A stretch of 14,667 bases of DNA from positions 1 through 14,667 of the forward strand of contig CAZYYW010000058.1 of assembly GCA_964651445.1 (NCBI GenBank), in the 5' to 3' direction. Origin of the DNA: GCA-2746365 sp964651445. GTDB lineage: Bacteria; Pseudomonadota; Gammaproteobacteria; SZUA-229. The notes under the pieces are model-generated. The model searched no databases and was not told the DNA's origin. It saw nothing but the letters and a program-made list of their open reading frames with translations. Shown here piece by piece: positions 7,373 through 14,667 of this stretch. Made by a program: the position numbers and the translations under genes. Each line of letters opens with the position of its first letter. Position 1 is the first letter of the stretch.

Positions 7373-7385
7373 CGCGCAAAGCGCG

Positions 7386-8936
7386 TCAATCGTCTTTACT
7401 GACTCGCAACACTTCTTCCAGCGAGGTATTGCCAGCAAGAATCATGCGTTTGCCATCCTGTCCCAAGCTGGTAGAAATTGTTCTGGCGTAGTCTTCCATT
7501 GCCTGTTCACCTTCGCCTTCGTGGATCATATTTTGCAGATGATGATCGACAGGGATAAATTCATACAGCCCACTGCGACCAATGTATCCCATATGGTTAC
7601 ATTCGCTGCAACCGTCTGCACTATAAATCACGGTATTATCTTGCTCTTTCATGCCCAACCATTCACGTTCTTTTGCGGTTATTTCATGCGGCTGTTTACA
7701 ATGCGGACACAGGTTTCTTACTAGGCGTTGCGCCATAACACCGATTAAACTGGAGGCCAGTAAAAACTGCTCCACACCCATATCACGTAGCCGGGTAATC
7801 GCGCCAATAGCACTGTTGGTATGCAGGGTAGACAATACCAGGTGACCAGTCAAACTCGCCTGCACGGCAATCGACGCGGTCTCAATATCACGAATTTCGC
7901 CGATCATCACCACGTCAGGATCCTGACGCAAAATGGAGCGCAGGCCACGGGCGAAGGTCATATTGACCTTGGTGTTAACCTGGGTCTGACCTATGCCATC
8001 GATGAAATATTCTATCGGGTCTTCAACGGTTAAAATATTGCGTGTTTTGACATTTAAAATACTTAAACCGGCGTACAGAGTGGTGGTTTTACCCGAGCCG
8101 GTCGGCCCCGTTACCAAAATAATGCCATGTGGTTTGTGCAACATGCCATTGAAGTTGTCATGTATGGTGCGCGACATGCCCAACTGTTCGAGGTCCAGTC
8201 GCCCCGCCTGCTTGTCCAGCAAACGCATCACCACTCGCTCGCCGTGACCTGAAGGCAGTGTCGAGACACGCACATCAACCCCGCGACCGGCAACACGCAG
8301 TGAAATCCGGCCGTCCTGTGGTAACCGTTTTTCAGCGATGTCCAATTTTGCCATGACTTTTATACGGGAGATAACCAACGGCGCAATGTTGCCTGGCGGC
8401 TGTAGAATTTGGCGTAACATACCATCAACACGAAAACGAATGCGTAAGCGATTCTCAAAGGGCTCGACGTGGATGTCCGAGGCATTGACTTTAATCGCCT
8501 CGCTTAACAATGCGTTAATCAAACGGATGATCGGCGCATCATCATCCGATTCCATCAAATCTTCTGGCTCCAACGTTTCCGCCAGTTCTTCCAGATTCAG
8601 TTCTTCACCGACGCCTTCCATCATCGCCATTGCTTGATCGCTTGCCTGCTCGTAGGTCTGCGCTAACAAGGCAGAAAACTGTTCGTCGGCAATTTGGTTT
8701 AAAACAAGCTTTCGCCGGCTTACGCGACTGACTTCGGCTAACACAATGGGATCCGGTGAGCCGCGGTGCAATACGTTCACTTCCTCATCGTCGATCTGCC
8801 CTATCAGCACCCCATGACGCTTGGCAAAAACATAGGGCAATGCCAGTGCTGTCAGCGGTGCCTCATCAGCAAACACATCAGACGGCGCATCATCAGCAGC
8901 CGTCTCGACAGCGATATCGATGCTAGAGGAAGCCAT
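7386..8936 (-). CDS. gspE: Type II secretion ATPase GspE
   Basis: This hexameric cytoplasmic ATPase powers T2SS pseudopilus assembly and docks on GspL and GspF. From the ATG at 8936 it has 516 residues. In order it shows an N-terminal GspL-binding domain, an acidic linker near 104-133, and an N2E domain starting PIIRLINALLSEAIKVNASD. Next come Walker A GPTGSGKT (277-284) and the Asp box VEDPIEYFI. Walker B VVMIGEIRD (342-350) carries the catalytic Glu, and the His box is GHLVLSTLHTN. The zinc-binding tetracysteine has C410-x2-C413 and C443-x2-C446, the form typical of T2SS rather than of most type IV pilus PilB proteins. The start overlaps the end of gspD by 14 bases, implying coupled translation. 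In-frame ATGs at 8945 and 8948 and a TTG at 8957 are possible alternatives. All key residues are intact. Confidence 0.97.
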   Translation of the reverse strand: MASSSIDIAVETAADDAPSDVFADEAPLTALALPYVFAKRHGVLIGQIDDEEVNVLHRGSPDPIVLAEVSRVSRRKLVLNQIADEQFSALLAQTYEQASDQAMAMMEGVGEELNLEELAETLEPEDLMESDDDAPIIRLINALLSEAIKVNASDIHVEPFENRLRIRFRVDGMLRQILQPPGNIAPLVISRIKVMAKLDIAEKRLPQDGRISLRVAGRGVDVRVSTLPSGHGERVVMRLLDKQAGRLDLEQLGMSRTIHDNFNGMLHKPHGIILVTGPTGSGKTTTLYAGLSILNVKTRNILTVEDPIEYFIDGIGQTQVNTKVNMTFARGLRSILRQDPDVVMIGEIRDIETASIAVQASLTGHLVLSTLHTNSAIGAITRLRDMGVEQFLLASSLIGVMAQRLVRNLCPHCKQPHEITAKEREWLGMKEQDNTVIYSADGCSECNHMGYIGRSGLYEFIPVDHHLQNMIHEGEGEQAMEDYARTISTSLGQDGKRMILAGNTSLEEVLRVSKDD

Positions 8937-10968
8937 CGTCTTCATCATCCCAGGCAAATTTATCCACAGTATCCAGCTTGCTCTGAGATTTTTCTGTGGT
9001 GTGTTTCGAGCGGTCGAGATTTTCTATTGGGGGTAGTTTTGGCGCCATATGATCCAGCAAACCAAAGCTACCATCTTCTTTGTTATAAGCACCACTTTCT
9101 ATGCCGCGCAGATGACTGTATTTTTCATTGGTCACAAACGCTGCGTCTTTGCTATCACGCAAGATGGTTGGCCGTAAAAACACCATCAAATTGGCTTTTG
9201 TTCTTTTTGTGCTTTGGGTGCGGAATAAAAAGCCGATAATGGGAATGTCGCCCAGCAGTGGAACTTTACTTTCGGTGTCGGAGACCTCTTCAGCAATCAA
9301 ACCACCGAGAATCAAAATGCCACCGTCATCCACTAACACGGTGGTTTTAATTGAGCGTTTTCTAGTAGCAATGCCCTGCTCGATGGTACCTGGGATAACG
9401 CTGGAGGTTTCCTGTTCGATCTCTAGCTTTATGGTATCGCCTTCATTTATTTGCGGTGTTACTTTTAGTGTTAAACCAACATCCTGACGTTCCACGGTCT
9501 GAAAAGGATTATTGGGATTGTTACTGCCAGCACCGGTAAAAGTACCGGTCACAAAGGGCAGGTTCTGGCCGACAATCAGTTCTGCTTCTTCATTATCTAG
9601 GGTAACAATAGTCGGTGTCGACAGGATATTGGTATTGGTGTCGGTTTGCAGCGCTCTTAACAAAGCACCATATCGAATGCCAGAACTGCTCTCACCGCCC
9701 AGACCAAAAGATGCACCAGCAGGTATGCTCGTCGGTGGAGCCCCCGTTGCCACCGATAACAACAGGTCGCCAACGCCTGCAAAATTACTGATACCGGCAG
9801 GCAAGCTACCACTGCTGCGATTAACGCCATCAACTGCCAAACCAACGCCCAGCTCTTTATTGTTGTCGGTGGTTATTTCAGCAATAATCGCTTCGATAAG
9901 CACTTGTGCGCGGCGAATATCCAGTTGGCGAATCACTGCTTTCAGGTTTTTGATGGTATTGGGGTCGGCAGTAATAATTAAAGCATTGGTTTCATCATCC
10001 GCCTGAATAATGGCATTTTGACTAATGACACTGCCAGAGGTCACTTTTGCCGCTGCTGCTTTCGCTTTTACATTACCGGTTTTTGCTCCCTGATCTTTTA
10101 AACCAGTCAGAATCTTAACCAGATTTTCGGCTTTGGCATATTTCAGATAAATAACATGGGTGTTGCCACTGCCATCTTCCAGCGGGGTATCCAGATAAGC
10201 AATGGTTGTGCGCAATTTTAAGCGCGAAGAACGATCACCGGTAACCAGAATACTGTTGGTGCGATCATCTGCCGCCAGTCTTATTTTTTTCGACGCATCT
10301 TTCACACCGGCATTCAGCGAATTTAAAATACGCACCAGCTCGGAAGCCGAAGCATGCTTTAAAGGAATAATTTCCAGTTCATCACTGTCGGGGCGATCCA
10401 CGCCGGCAATGATTTTCATTAGTCGTCTTATATTTCCCGCATGATCGGTAATAATCAGAGTATTGGTCGGATTATAGGCCGCCAAATGTCCCTGTTGTGG
10501 TACCAGTGGACGCAAAATTGGCACCAATTGCGATGCAGGCACGTGGTCAAGACGGATAATCCGGGTAACCAGTTCGTCCGCTGCGTGCTGACTTTTACTG
10601 GTAGACAAGGGCAACGGCCCCTGCTTGGCATTCACCTGCGGTACAATTTTTATCACCGAACCTGTCGGTACCGCCGCGTAACCATGCACCTGCAGCACCG
10701 ATAAAAAGACTTCGTACACTTCTGTTCTGGTCAGGGTGTTGGCTGAAATCACCGTCACCTTGGCTTTCACCCGTGGGTCGATAATAAAGTTTTTGCCGGT
10801 AAATTTAGACACAGTGCTAATCAGCGCACGGATATCAGCATCTTTTAGGTTGAGCGTTATCTCATCAGCAAGTGCTTGCCCCACAAAACATAGCGACAGT
10901 AAAACAGGCAATAACACGGCTTGTACAGTGCTTTTAATTGCGCGCGAAAAGTGTTGTTCGAATCTCAT
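8923..10968 (-). CDS. gspD: Type II secretion outer-membrane secretin GspD
   Basis: This multimeric secretin forms the outer-membrane channel of the T2SS. The 681-residue precursor has a Sec signal peptide, with a hydrophobic core near 16-30 and likely cleavage after ALA at residue 34. The N0 domain covers about 35-110 (ITLNLKDADIRALISTVSKF). N1, N2 and N3 follow to about 350, with the paired ring-building motifs TNTLIITD, TNSILVTG and TNALIITA. The secretin core spans about 355-603, with VPLLGDIPIIGFLFR at 569-583 and a TKANLMVFLRPTI end. A C-terminal tail of about 75 residues contains Lys-rich and acidic stretches and ends DDEDDGFL; this is where pilotin-binding S domains lie in relatives. 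No pilotin gene is seen here. AGGT seven bases before the ATG supports the start. It lies 16 bases after gspC. Confidence 0.97.
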   Translation of the reverse strand: MRFEQHFSRAIKSTVQAVLLPVLLSLCFVGQALADEITLNLKDADIRALISTVSKFTGKNFIIDPRVKAKVTVISANTLTRTEVYEVFLSVLQVHGYAAVPTGSVIKIVPQVNAKQGPLPLSTSKSQHAADELVTRIIRLDHVPASQLVPILRPLVPQQGHLAAYNPTNTLIITDHAGNIRRLMKIIAGVDRPDSDELEIIPLKHASASELVRILNSLNAGVKDASKKIRLAADDRTNSILVTGDRSSRLKLRTTIAYLDTPLEDGSGNTHVIYLKYAKAENLVKILTGLKDQGAKTGNVKAKAAAAKVTSGSVISQNAIIQADDETNALIITADPNTIKNLKAVIRQLDIRRAQVLIEAIIAEITTDNNKELGVGLAVDGVNRSSGSLPAGISNFAGVGDLLLSVATGAPPTSIPAGASFGLGGESSSGIRYGALLRALQTDTNTNILSTPTIVTLDNEEAELIVGQNLPFVTGTFTGAGSNNPNNPFQTVERQDVGLTLKVTPQINEGDTIKLEIEQETSSVIPGTIEQGIATRKRSIKTTVLVDDGGILILGGLIAEEVSDTESKVPLLGDIPIIGFLFRTQSTKRTKANLMVFLRPTILRDSKDAAFVTNEKYSHLRGIESGAYNKEDGSFGLLDHMAPKLPPIENLDRSKHTTEKSQSKLDTVDKFAWDDEDDGFL

Positions 10969-10984
10969 AAAAATACCTAAAAAC

Positions 10985-11872
10985 TTATGGCAGCGAAATA
11001 TTCAGTGGTACATCTACACCATTGCGTCTCACCACAATGTTCAACACTTTCGCTGTACTTAATTTACGCAATGCTGCAATACCGTTTTGCGGTCTATCCA
11101 GTTTTACGCCGTTAATTTTTGTAATCACATCATTTCGCTGGATGCCCAACTCAGCCAGTAGTTGACCTTTTTGCTGCGGCTGTAAACGATAACCAATTTG
11201 CCGGCCGTTTTCCTTGACCACCACCGGCAGCGCGTAATCGCCGAAGGAGGCAGGGTTTTTCATAATGTTTGTTCTAATCTGCTTTAATGCCGCGCCGGGT
11301 GACATGTTGGCAAGCCGGTTGCTACCCGCTGTAGATCGTCTGGATGATCTTAAATTCCCAATGCCGCTAATTTTTTGCAACTTTAATGTTTCCAACCGAC
11401 CACGGCGCTCCAGCACAACGTGCTCGGGATGTATCTCTTTTATACTAACGCCGCCTTGCAATTTATCGCCGATGCCATAAATTTCTTCTTTGCCACTTTT
11501 CCCCTGCGCAATAATGGCACTCGCCATTTCCATCGGCACTGCCGCCAGCACACCTTTTAAGGTAAGGTTTAAGCGTGTCTCCGGGACTTTTTCCTGAGCA
11601 ACCACGGCGGCTTGTTCACTGGCACCAAAAACATTGGCGGCGGTGAGTTTATTGAAACTGTTTTGCTGCTTTGAATTGCTCACCAGTGGTCGCACATTTT
11701 GCTGCGCAACAAACCCGGTATTTTCATCCTGCGGAAAAAACATCCAGGTGATTGCCACCAACACCCAGGCACAAGCAACGACCAGCAATAGACTTACAAC
11801 AACCGACAGCCGTCGGTTTAACTGCTTTAGCACAAGCGGGTTGTTTAGTTGTGTAATCAGAGTGTTAGCCAT
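10985..11872 (-). CDS. gspC: Type II secretion inner-membrane protein GspC
   Basis: This protein links the inner-membrane platform to the secretin and takes part in substrate recruitment. The 295-residue product has a short cytoplasmic N-terminus, one transmembrane helix at about 22-46 and a linker. The periplasmic homology region spans about 75-166 (LTAANVFGASE, then LNLTLKGVLAAV, IYGIGDKLQGGVSIKEIHPEHVVLERRGR), which binds the N0 domain of GspD. A basic Ser/Arg linker follows, then a C-terminal PDZ domain at about 215-293 with GYRLQPQQKGQLLAELGIQRNDVITKINGV split over its core. It is the first gene of the gspCDEF block. The upstream 176-base gap is the likely promoter site; a minus-strand TAGAAT at 11912-11917 is a weak candidate -10. 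The ribosome-binding site is weak (GAAG two bases before the ATG). Confidence 0.95.
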   Translation of the reverse strand: MANTLITQLNNPLVLKQLNRRLSVVVSLLLVVACAWVLVAITWMFFPQDENTGFVAQQNVRPLVSNSKQQNSFNKLTAANVFGASEQAAVVAQEKVPETRLNLTLKGVLAAVPMEMASAIIAQGKSGKEEIYGIGDKLQGGVSIKEIHPEHVVLERRGRLETLKLQKISGIGNLRSSRRSTAGSNRLANMSPGAALKQIRTNIMKNPASFGDYALPVVVKENGRQIGYRLQPQQKGQLLAELGIQRNDVITKINGVKLDRPQNGIAALRKLSTAKVLNIVVRRNGVDVPLNISLP

Positions 11873-12041
11873 TACTTCAAGACAAGTTCTTATCGCGCGT
11901 AATTAGTCTGAATTCTAGCAGTGTCTGCGCATCGTTGCTGACTAAATTAGGCGAATTTACTGGTATTTAGCGTAATCACTAGAGTATTCATGCTGACCTT
12001 ACTGCAGAATTAAAAACCGTGGCGAGTGTAATGCCTGCGTT

Positions 12042-12058
12042 AAACCGACTAGCGGTTT
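12042..12058. other. Small hairpin over the metW stop codon
   Basis: AAACCG at 12042-12047 and CGGTTT at 12053-12058 pair around ACTAG, which contains the metW stop. The stem is only six base pairs and no real T run follows on the minus strand, so it is at best a weak terminator for metX-metW. Without it, read-through into gspC is possible. Confidence 0.35.
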
Positions 12059-12696
12059 CGGCGAAAACGGTAAACGGCTATCTCACCCAGCAAGTTAGGA
12101 AACAGATTCATCAGCCAGCCACCCTTACGATGGCTGTGGTCAACAACCGTGCGTTGTAAAATTTCAATTTTGTGTTTTTTGCATAACACCTCAAAATCAT
12201 TGAGTGTACACAAATGCACATTTGGCGTATTAAACCATTGATTTGGAAGGTTTTTTGTTACTGGCATAACGCCCTGCAAACCAAGCTGTAAACGCGCACT
12301 CCAATGCGCCATATTGGGGAAAGTGACAATGGCCTCAGCACCGACGCGCAGCATTTCTTCAATTAGTTCATCCGGTTTTTCGGTCGCTTGTAACGTTTGG
12401 CTCATAATCACGCAGTCAAAACTGTTATCCGTAAAATAAGCTTTTAAGCCATTATTAAGGTCGGCCTGCACCACATTAATGCCTTTTTCCACACAGTCTT
12501 CCACATTAAACGGGCTAATCTCAAGACCATATCCCAGCACTCCACGCTGATCGCGCAAATACGCCAGTAATTTTCCATCCCCACAACCCAAGTCCAGTAC
12601 TTTGCTGCCGGTTTTTATCCAGTCGGCGATGATACTCAGGTCAGCACGTAATCCATTGTTATCACTCGCCGATAATTGACCTTTATCTGCACTCAT
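12049..12696 (-). CDS. metW: Methionine biosynthesis protein MetW
   Basis: MetW is a class I SAM-methyltransferase-fold protein that accompanies MetX in many proteobacteria and is needed for methionine synthesis by this route. Its biochemical role is not settled and may be to support MetX rather than to methylate. The 215-residue product has the nucleotide-binding motif VLDLGCGDGKLL (33-44), the acidic strand end YGLEIS, QADLNNGL, and the family signature from SQTLQA through FPNMAHWSARLQLGLQG to the PNQWFNTPNVHLCTLNDFE segment. The chosen ATG at 12696 shares one base with the metX stop (TGATG), with GGTGA upstream as ribosome-binding site, so translation is coupled. A GTG at 12699 would add one residue. 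Length is slightly above the usual 195 or so. Confidence 0.95.
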   Translation of the reverse strand: MSADKGQLSASDNNGLRADLSIIADWIKTGSKVLDLGCGDGKLLAYLRDQRGVLGYGLEISPFNVEDCVEKGINVVQADLNNGLKAYFTDNSFDCVIMSQTLQATEKPDELIEEMLRVGAEAIVTFPNMAHWSARLQLGLQGVMPVTKNLPNQWFNTPNVHLCTLNDFEVLCKKHKIEILQRTVVDHSHRKGGWLMNLFPNLLGEIAVYRFRRNR

Positions 12697-13904
12697 CACA
12701 GTTCACCGATAATGTTTTTCATGTGTGCGCTAAACACCTTCATGTAATGCGGTATCGGAATTAAAAAAGCATCATGCCCCTGATTAGCATCTATCTCGAT
12801 ATAACTAAGCTGCTTTTCTGCCTGCAATAATGCGCGCACAATTTCCTGCGAACGCTCAGGGGCAAAACGCCAGTCAGAGGTAAATGAAATAACCAAAAAA
12901 CGCGCATCGGTGCGTTTGAACGCCTGCGCCAGATCATCATTATGCTCGCTTGCCGGGTCAAAATAATCCAGTGTTTTGGTCATTAGTAGATAAGTATTGG
13001 CATCAAAGCGATCGACAAATGAACTGCCCTGATAACGCAGATAACTCTCCACCTGAAAATCGACATCAAAGCCAAAGTTGAGCTTGCCCTCGCGCAATTC
13101 GCGGCCAAATTTATTACGCATAGCATCATCGGACAAATAAGTAATATGCCCCAGCATACGCGCCAACATTAAGCCTCGTCGTGGCACGGTATTTTTTTCC
13201 AGGTAGTGGCCCTCACAAAAATCAGGATCTGACATAATGGCTTGCCGGGCGACTTCATTAAAGGCAATATTTTGCGCCGAAAGCTTAGGCGCGGCCGCAA
13301 TGACGATGGCATGTTTGATTAAATCGGGGTAATCAATGGTCCATTGCATGACCTGCATGCCACCCAGACTGCCGCCAATAACCGCGCACCAATGTTTAAT
13401 ATTAAGCGACAACATAAAACGGTACTGGCTCAGCGTCCAGTCTTTGACCGTTACGATCGGGAAATCCGGCCCCCAATATTTACCGCTGTCTGGGTTGATG
13501 GTATTGGGGCCCGAGGAACCTTTACAGCCACCCAGATTGTTAATGCAAACCACAAAAAAATGGTTAGTATCAATGGCTTTTCCCGGCCCGATGGCACTGT
13601 CCCACCAACCGGGTTTTTTATCATCCATGCTGTTATAGCCGGCAACGTGCTGATCGCCAGACAGTGCATGACAGATTAATATCGCATTACTGGCATCGGC
13701 ATTTAACGTACCGTAGGTTTCGTAGGCAATATCATACTGCGAGAGCGTCTTACCGCATTCCAGCGTTAGCTGCTCAGAAAAGTGGGCAATTTGAGTTTCG
13801 ACAATTCCAACGGAATCGTCTGCTAAGACTTCAGGCACTTGATTTACAATGTGTTTATTAAAAGATTTTTCACAGGTGCAGTGTAAGTTGTGCATCGCCA
13901 ACAT
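12696..13904 (-). CDS. metX: Homoserine O-acyltransferase MetX
   Basis: This alpha/beta-hydrolase fold enzyme activates homoserine by acylation in methionine synthesis. The catalytic triad is visible: nucleophile Ser179 in GGSLGGMQ, Asp344 in TSDWRFAPE and His377 in NQGHDAFL (numbered from the ATG at 13904). Other family motifs are ICHALSGDQHVAG, PGWWDSAIGPGKAIDT and INNLGGCKGSSGP. The SDWRF context resembles gammaproteobacterial MetX proteins that use succinyl-CoA, so it may be homoserine O-succinyltransferase rather than acetyltransferase; this is inference. The product of about 402 residues carries roughly 25 residues before the conserved SVGIV start, including several Cys and His. The true start is uncertain between GTG 13922, ATG 13904 and ATG 13895. 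It lies 68 bases after the rhombosortase gene and overlaps metW. Confidence 0.96.
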   Translation of the reverse strand: MLAMHNLHCTCEKSFNKHIVNQVPEVLADDSVGIVETQIAHFSEQLTLECGKTLSQYDIAYETYGTLNADASNAILICHALSGDQHVAGYNSMDDKKPGWWDSAIGPGKAIDTNHFFVVCINNLGGCKGSSGPNTINPDSGKYWGPDFPIVTVKDWTLSQYRFMLSLNIKHWCAVIGGSLGGMQVMQWTIDYPDLIKHAIVIAAAPKLSAQNIAFNEVARQAIMSDPDFCEGHYLEKNTVPRRGLMLARMLGHITYLSDDAMRNKFGRELREGKLNFGFDVDFQVESYLRYQGSSFVDRFDANTYLLMTKTLDYFDPASEHNDDLAQAFKRTDARFLVISFTSDWRFAPERSQEIVRALLQAEKQLSYIEIDANQGHDAFLIPIPHYMKVFSAHMKNIIGEL

Positions 13905-13972
13905 GCAATCTGTTACAGCCACTATTTATTGCGAGTGTTTGTAACCGTGGCTTTCTTGCCCTTAGCAAACCT

Positions 13973-14605
13973 TTACCCTGCCTTTACTGCAAATCGGCTA
14001 TACAAATAACCCGATACCCAAACCAAAACACCGCCTACTGCACCCAGCAAATGTGCTTCCGTTAATACTCGCCCTCCCGCCATATCTTCTGAACCGGGCA
14101 AGGCACCGTAAAAAAACTCCCACAGCAATTTAGCAACTAAGACAACTAACAACACATAACCGCTGACCGGGTAATAGCGAATTTCTCGCAACGCGCCGTA
14201 TAAAAACAGACCATGTAAAACACCTGACAAGCCGACATAGTAGTAAATGTCTGCCATCCACCACCACAACCCGGCACTGATGACAAACGCAGAAACCAGA
14301 ATGACCAGCAGCCACTGCTTAGCACTGGCATGGGGACTGAAAAAAAACGCCACTATCGCCAAACCTGCCATATTCAATAACCAATGCGAGCTGTTTAAAT
14401 GTACGATATGCCCACTTAGCAAGCGCCAAATTTCACCTTGTTCGACCAGTGTGCGGTTAAAACGCCAGCTATCTACCCAGCCAAAAAGCTGTAAGCTACT
14501 TGAAACGACAAATATTATTAACCATATAATATGGCTGGAATGAAATTGATAGTGAAACTTTATTGGTTTAGTCATGGTCATTATAATAGGCAGCAGAGCC
14601 AGCAT
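13973..14605 (-). CDS. rrtA: Rhombosortase-like intramembrane serine protease
   Basis: This is a probable rhomboid-superfamily protease of the rhombosortase type, which cleaves C-terminal GlyGly-CTERM anchors of proteins exported by type II secretion. The 210-residue product has about six hydrophobic segments. The membrane-embedded motif reads GEIWRLLSGHIVHLNSSH then WLLNMAG, with H66, H69, H74 and N78. The catalytic Ser127 lies in GLSGVLHG and the catalytic His185 in EAHLLGAVGG; both members of the Ser-His dyad are intact. The compact size and the W-R-L-x-S-G-H-x-V-H-L-N segment fit rhombosortases better than GlpG, which has an extra N-terminal cytoplasmic domain. The ATG at 14605 has no clear ribosome-binding site; an in-frame ATG at 14581 is possible. 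It lies upstream of metX-metW and gspCDEF on the same strand. No GlyGly-CTERM substrate is encoded in this window. Confidence 0.85.
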   Translation of the reverse strand: MLALLPIIMTMTKPIKFHYQFHSSHIIWLIIFVVSSSLQLFGWVDSWRFNRTLVEQGEIWRLLSGHIVHLNSSHWLLNMAGLAIVAFFFSPHASAKQWLLVILVSAFVISAGLWWWMADIYYYVGLSGVLHGLFLYGALREIRYYPVSGYVLLVVLVAKLLWEFFYGALPGSEDMAGGRVLTEAHLLGAVGGVLVWVSGYLYSRFAVKAG

Positions 14606-14627
14606 TTGTTATCATTTCGTCGCTTAA

Positions 14628-14667
14628 GGAGCCTCTGAACAAGTCTGGGTCGAGCAGATTGCAGATT
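14628..14667. other. Possible insertion-sequence end at the right edge
   Basis: The sequence starting GGAGCCTCTGAACAAGTC, just after CTTAA, looks like the terminal inverted repeat of an IS5-type or related element. It is followed by two head-to-tail GCAGATT units (14654-14667) at the window edge. This is an impression from recalled IS ends. The partner end is outside the window. Confidence 0.25.

Noticed and set aside
7276..7491. Small + strand open frame over the gspE-gspF gap
   Set aside because: It is built partly from the heptamer repeats and the antisense of gspE, and is not protein-like.
8766..9239. 157-codon open frame across the gspD-gspE junction, opposite strand
   Set aside because: It is antisense to two intact genes, and its composition is unlike a real protein.
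9512..10006. 164-codon open frame opposite gspD
   Set aside because: It is a shadow frame of the secretin gene with low-complexity composition and no start signal.
6028..10968. Type IV pilus or MSHA cluster instead of T2SS
   Set aside because: A GspC with PDZ domain, the secretin N0-N3 architecture and the tetracysteine GspE point to T2SS.
13905..13972. SAM-type riboswitch upstream of metX
   Set aside because: The gap to the upstream gene is too short for a SAM-riboswitch aptamer, and no terminator stem is present.

Overview
This window looks like chromosomal DNA from a moderately AT-rich gammaproteobacterium. The evidence is a proC-yggT pair, a metX-metW pair of the Pseudomonas type, type II secretion (T2SS) genes in the order gspC-D-E-F, and a rhombosortase-like protease. 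I cannot name the genus. There are 13 protein genes and no tRNA, rRNA or CRISPR array.

Layout: on the + strand, proC (proline synthesis) and yggT (membrane protein) occupy 99-1566. A flavin amine oxidase-like gene follows on the minus strand (1611-2717). It diverges from a secreted protein resembling DUF302 (2921-3859), which has its own promoter region and a strong bidirectional terminator. A lipoprotein with two LEA/WHy-like domains (4025-4894, minus) comes next. The intergenic stretch 4895-5192 holds a perfect hairpin and a 141-bp palindromic MITE-like element that ends 14 bases before a spermidine synthase-fold gene (5193-5990, +). That gene converges on gspF, and the gap between them is three 15-bp tandem units.

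From 6028 to the right edge every gene is on the minus strand. In transcription order they are a rhombosortase-like gene, metX, metW, a 176-bp presumed promoter gap, then gspC, gspD, gspE and gspF. Only four T2SS genes are here: scaffold/clutch (C), outer-membrane secretin (D), ATPase (E) and inner-membrane platform (F). The pseudopilins, GspL/M and the prepilin peptidase must lie elsewhere if the system works.

The most coherent theme is protein export. Rhombosortases are known to process GlyGly-CTERM proteins that leave the cell by T2SS, and this one lies about 2 kb upstream of the gsp block, on the same strand. The most unusual non-coding signals are the MITE-like element, the heptamer repeats and inverted repeat between gspE and gspF, and the tandem repeat that places in-frame stops on both strands between two convergent genes. 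I saw no clearly new multi-gene system.
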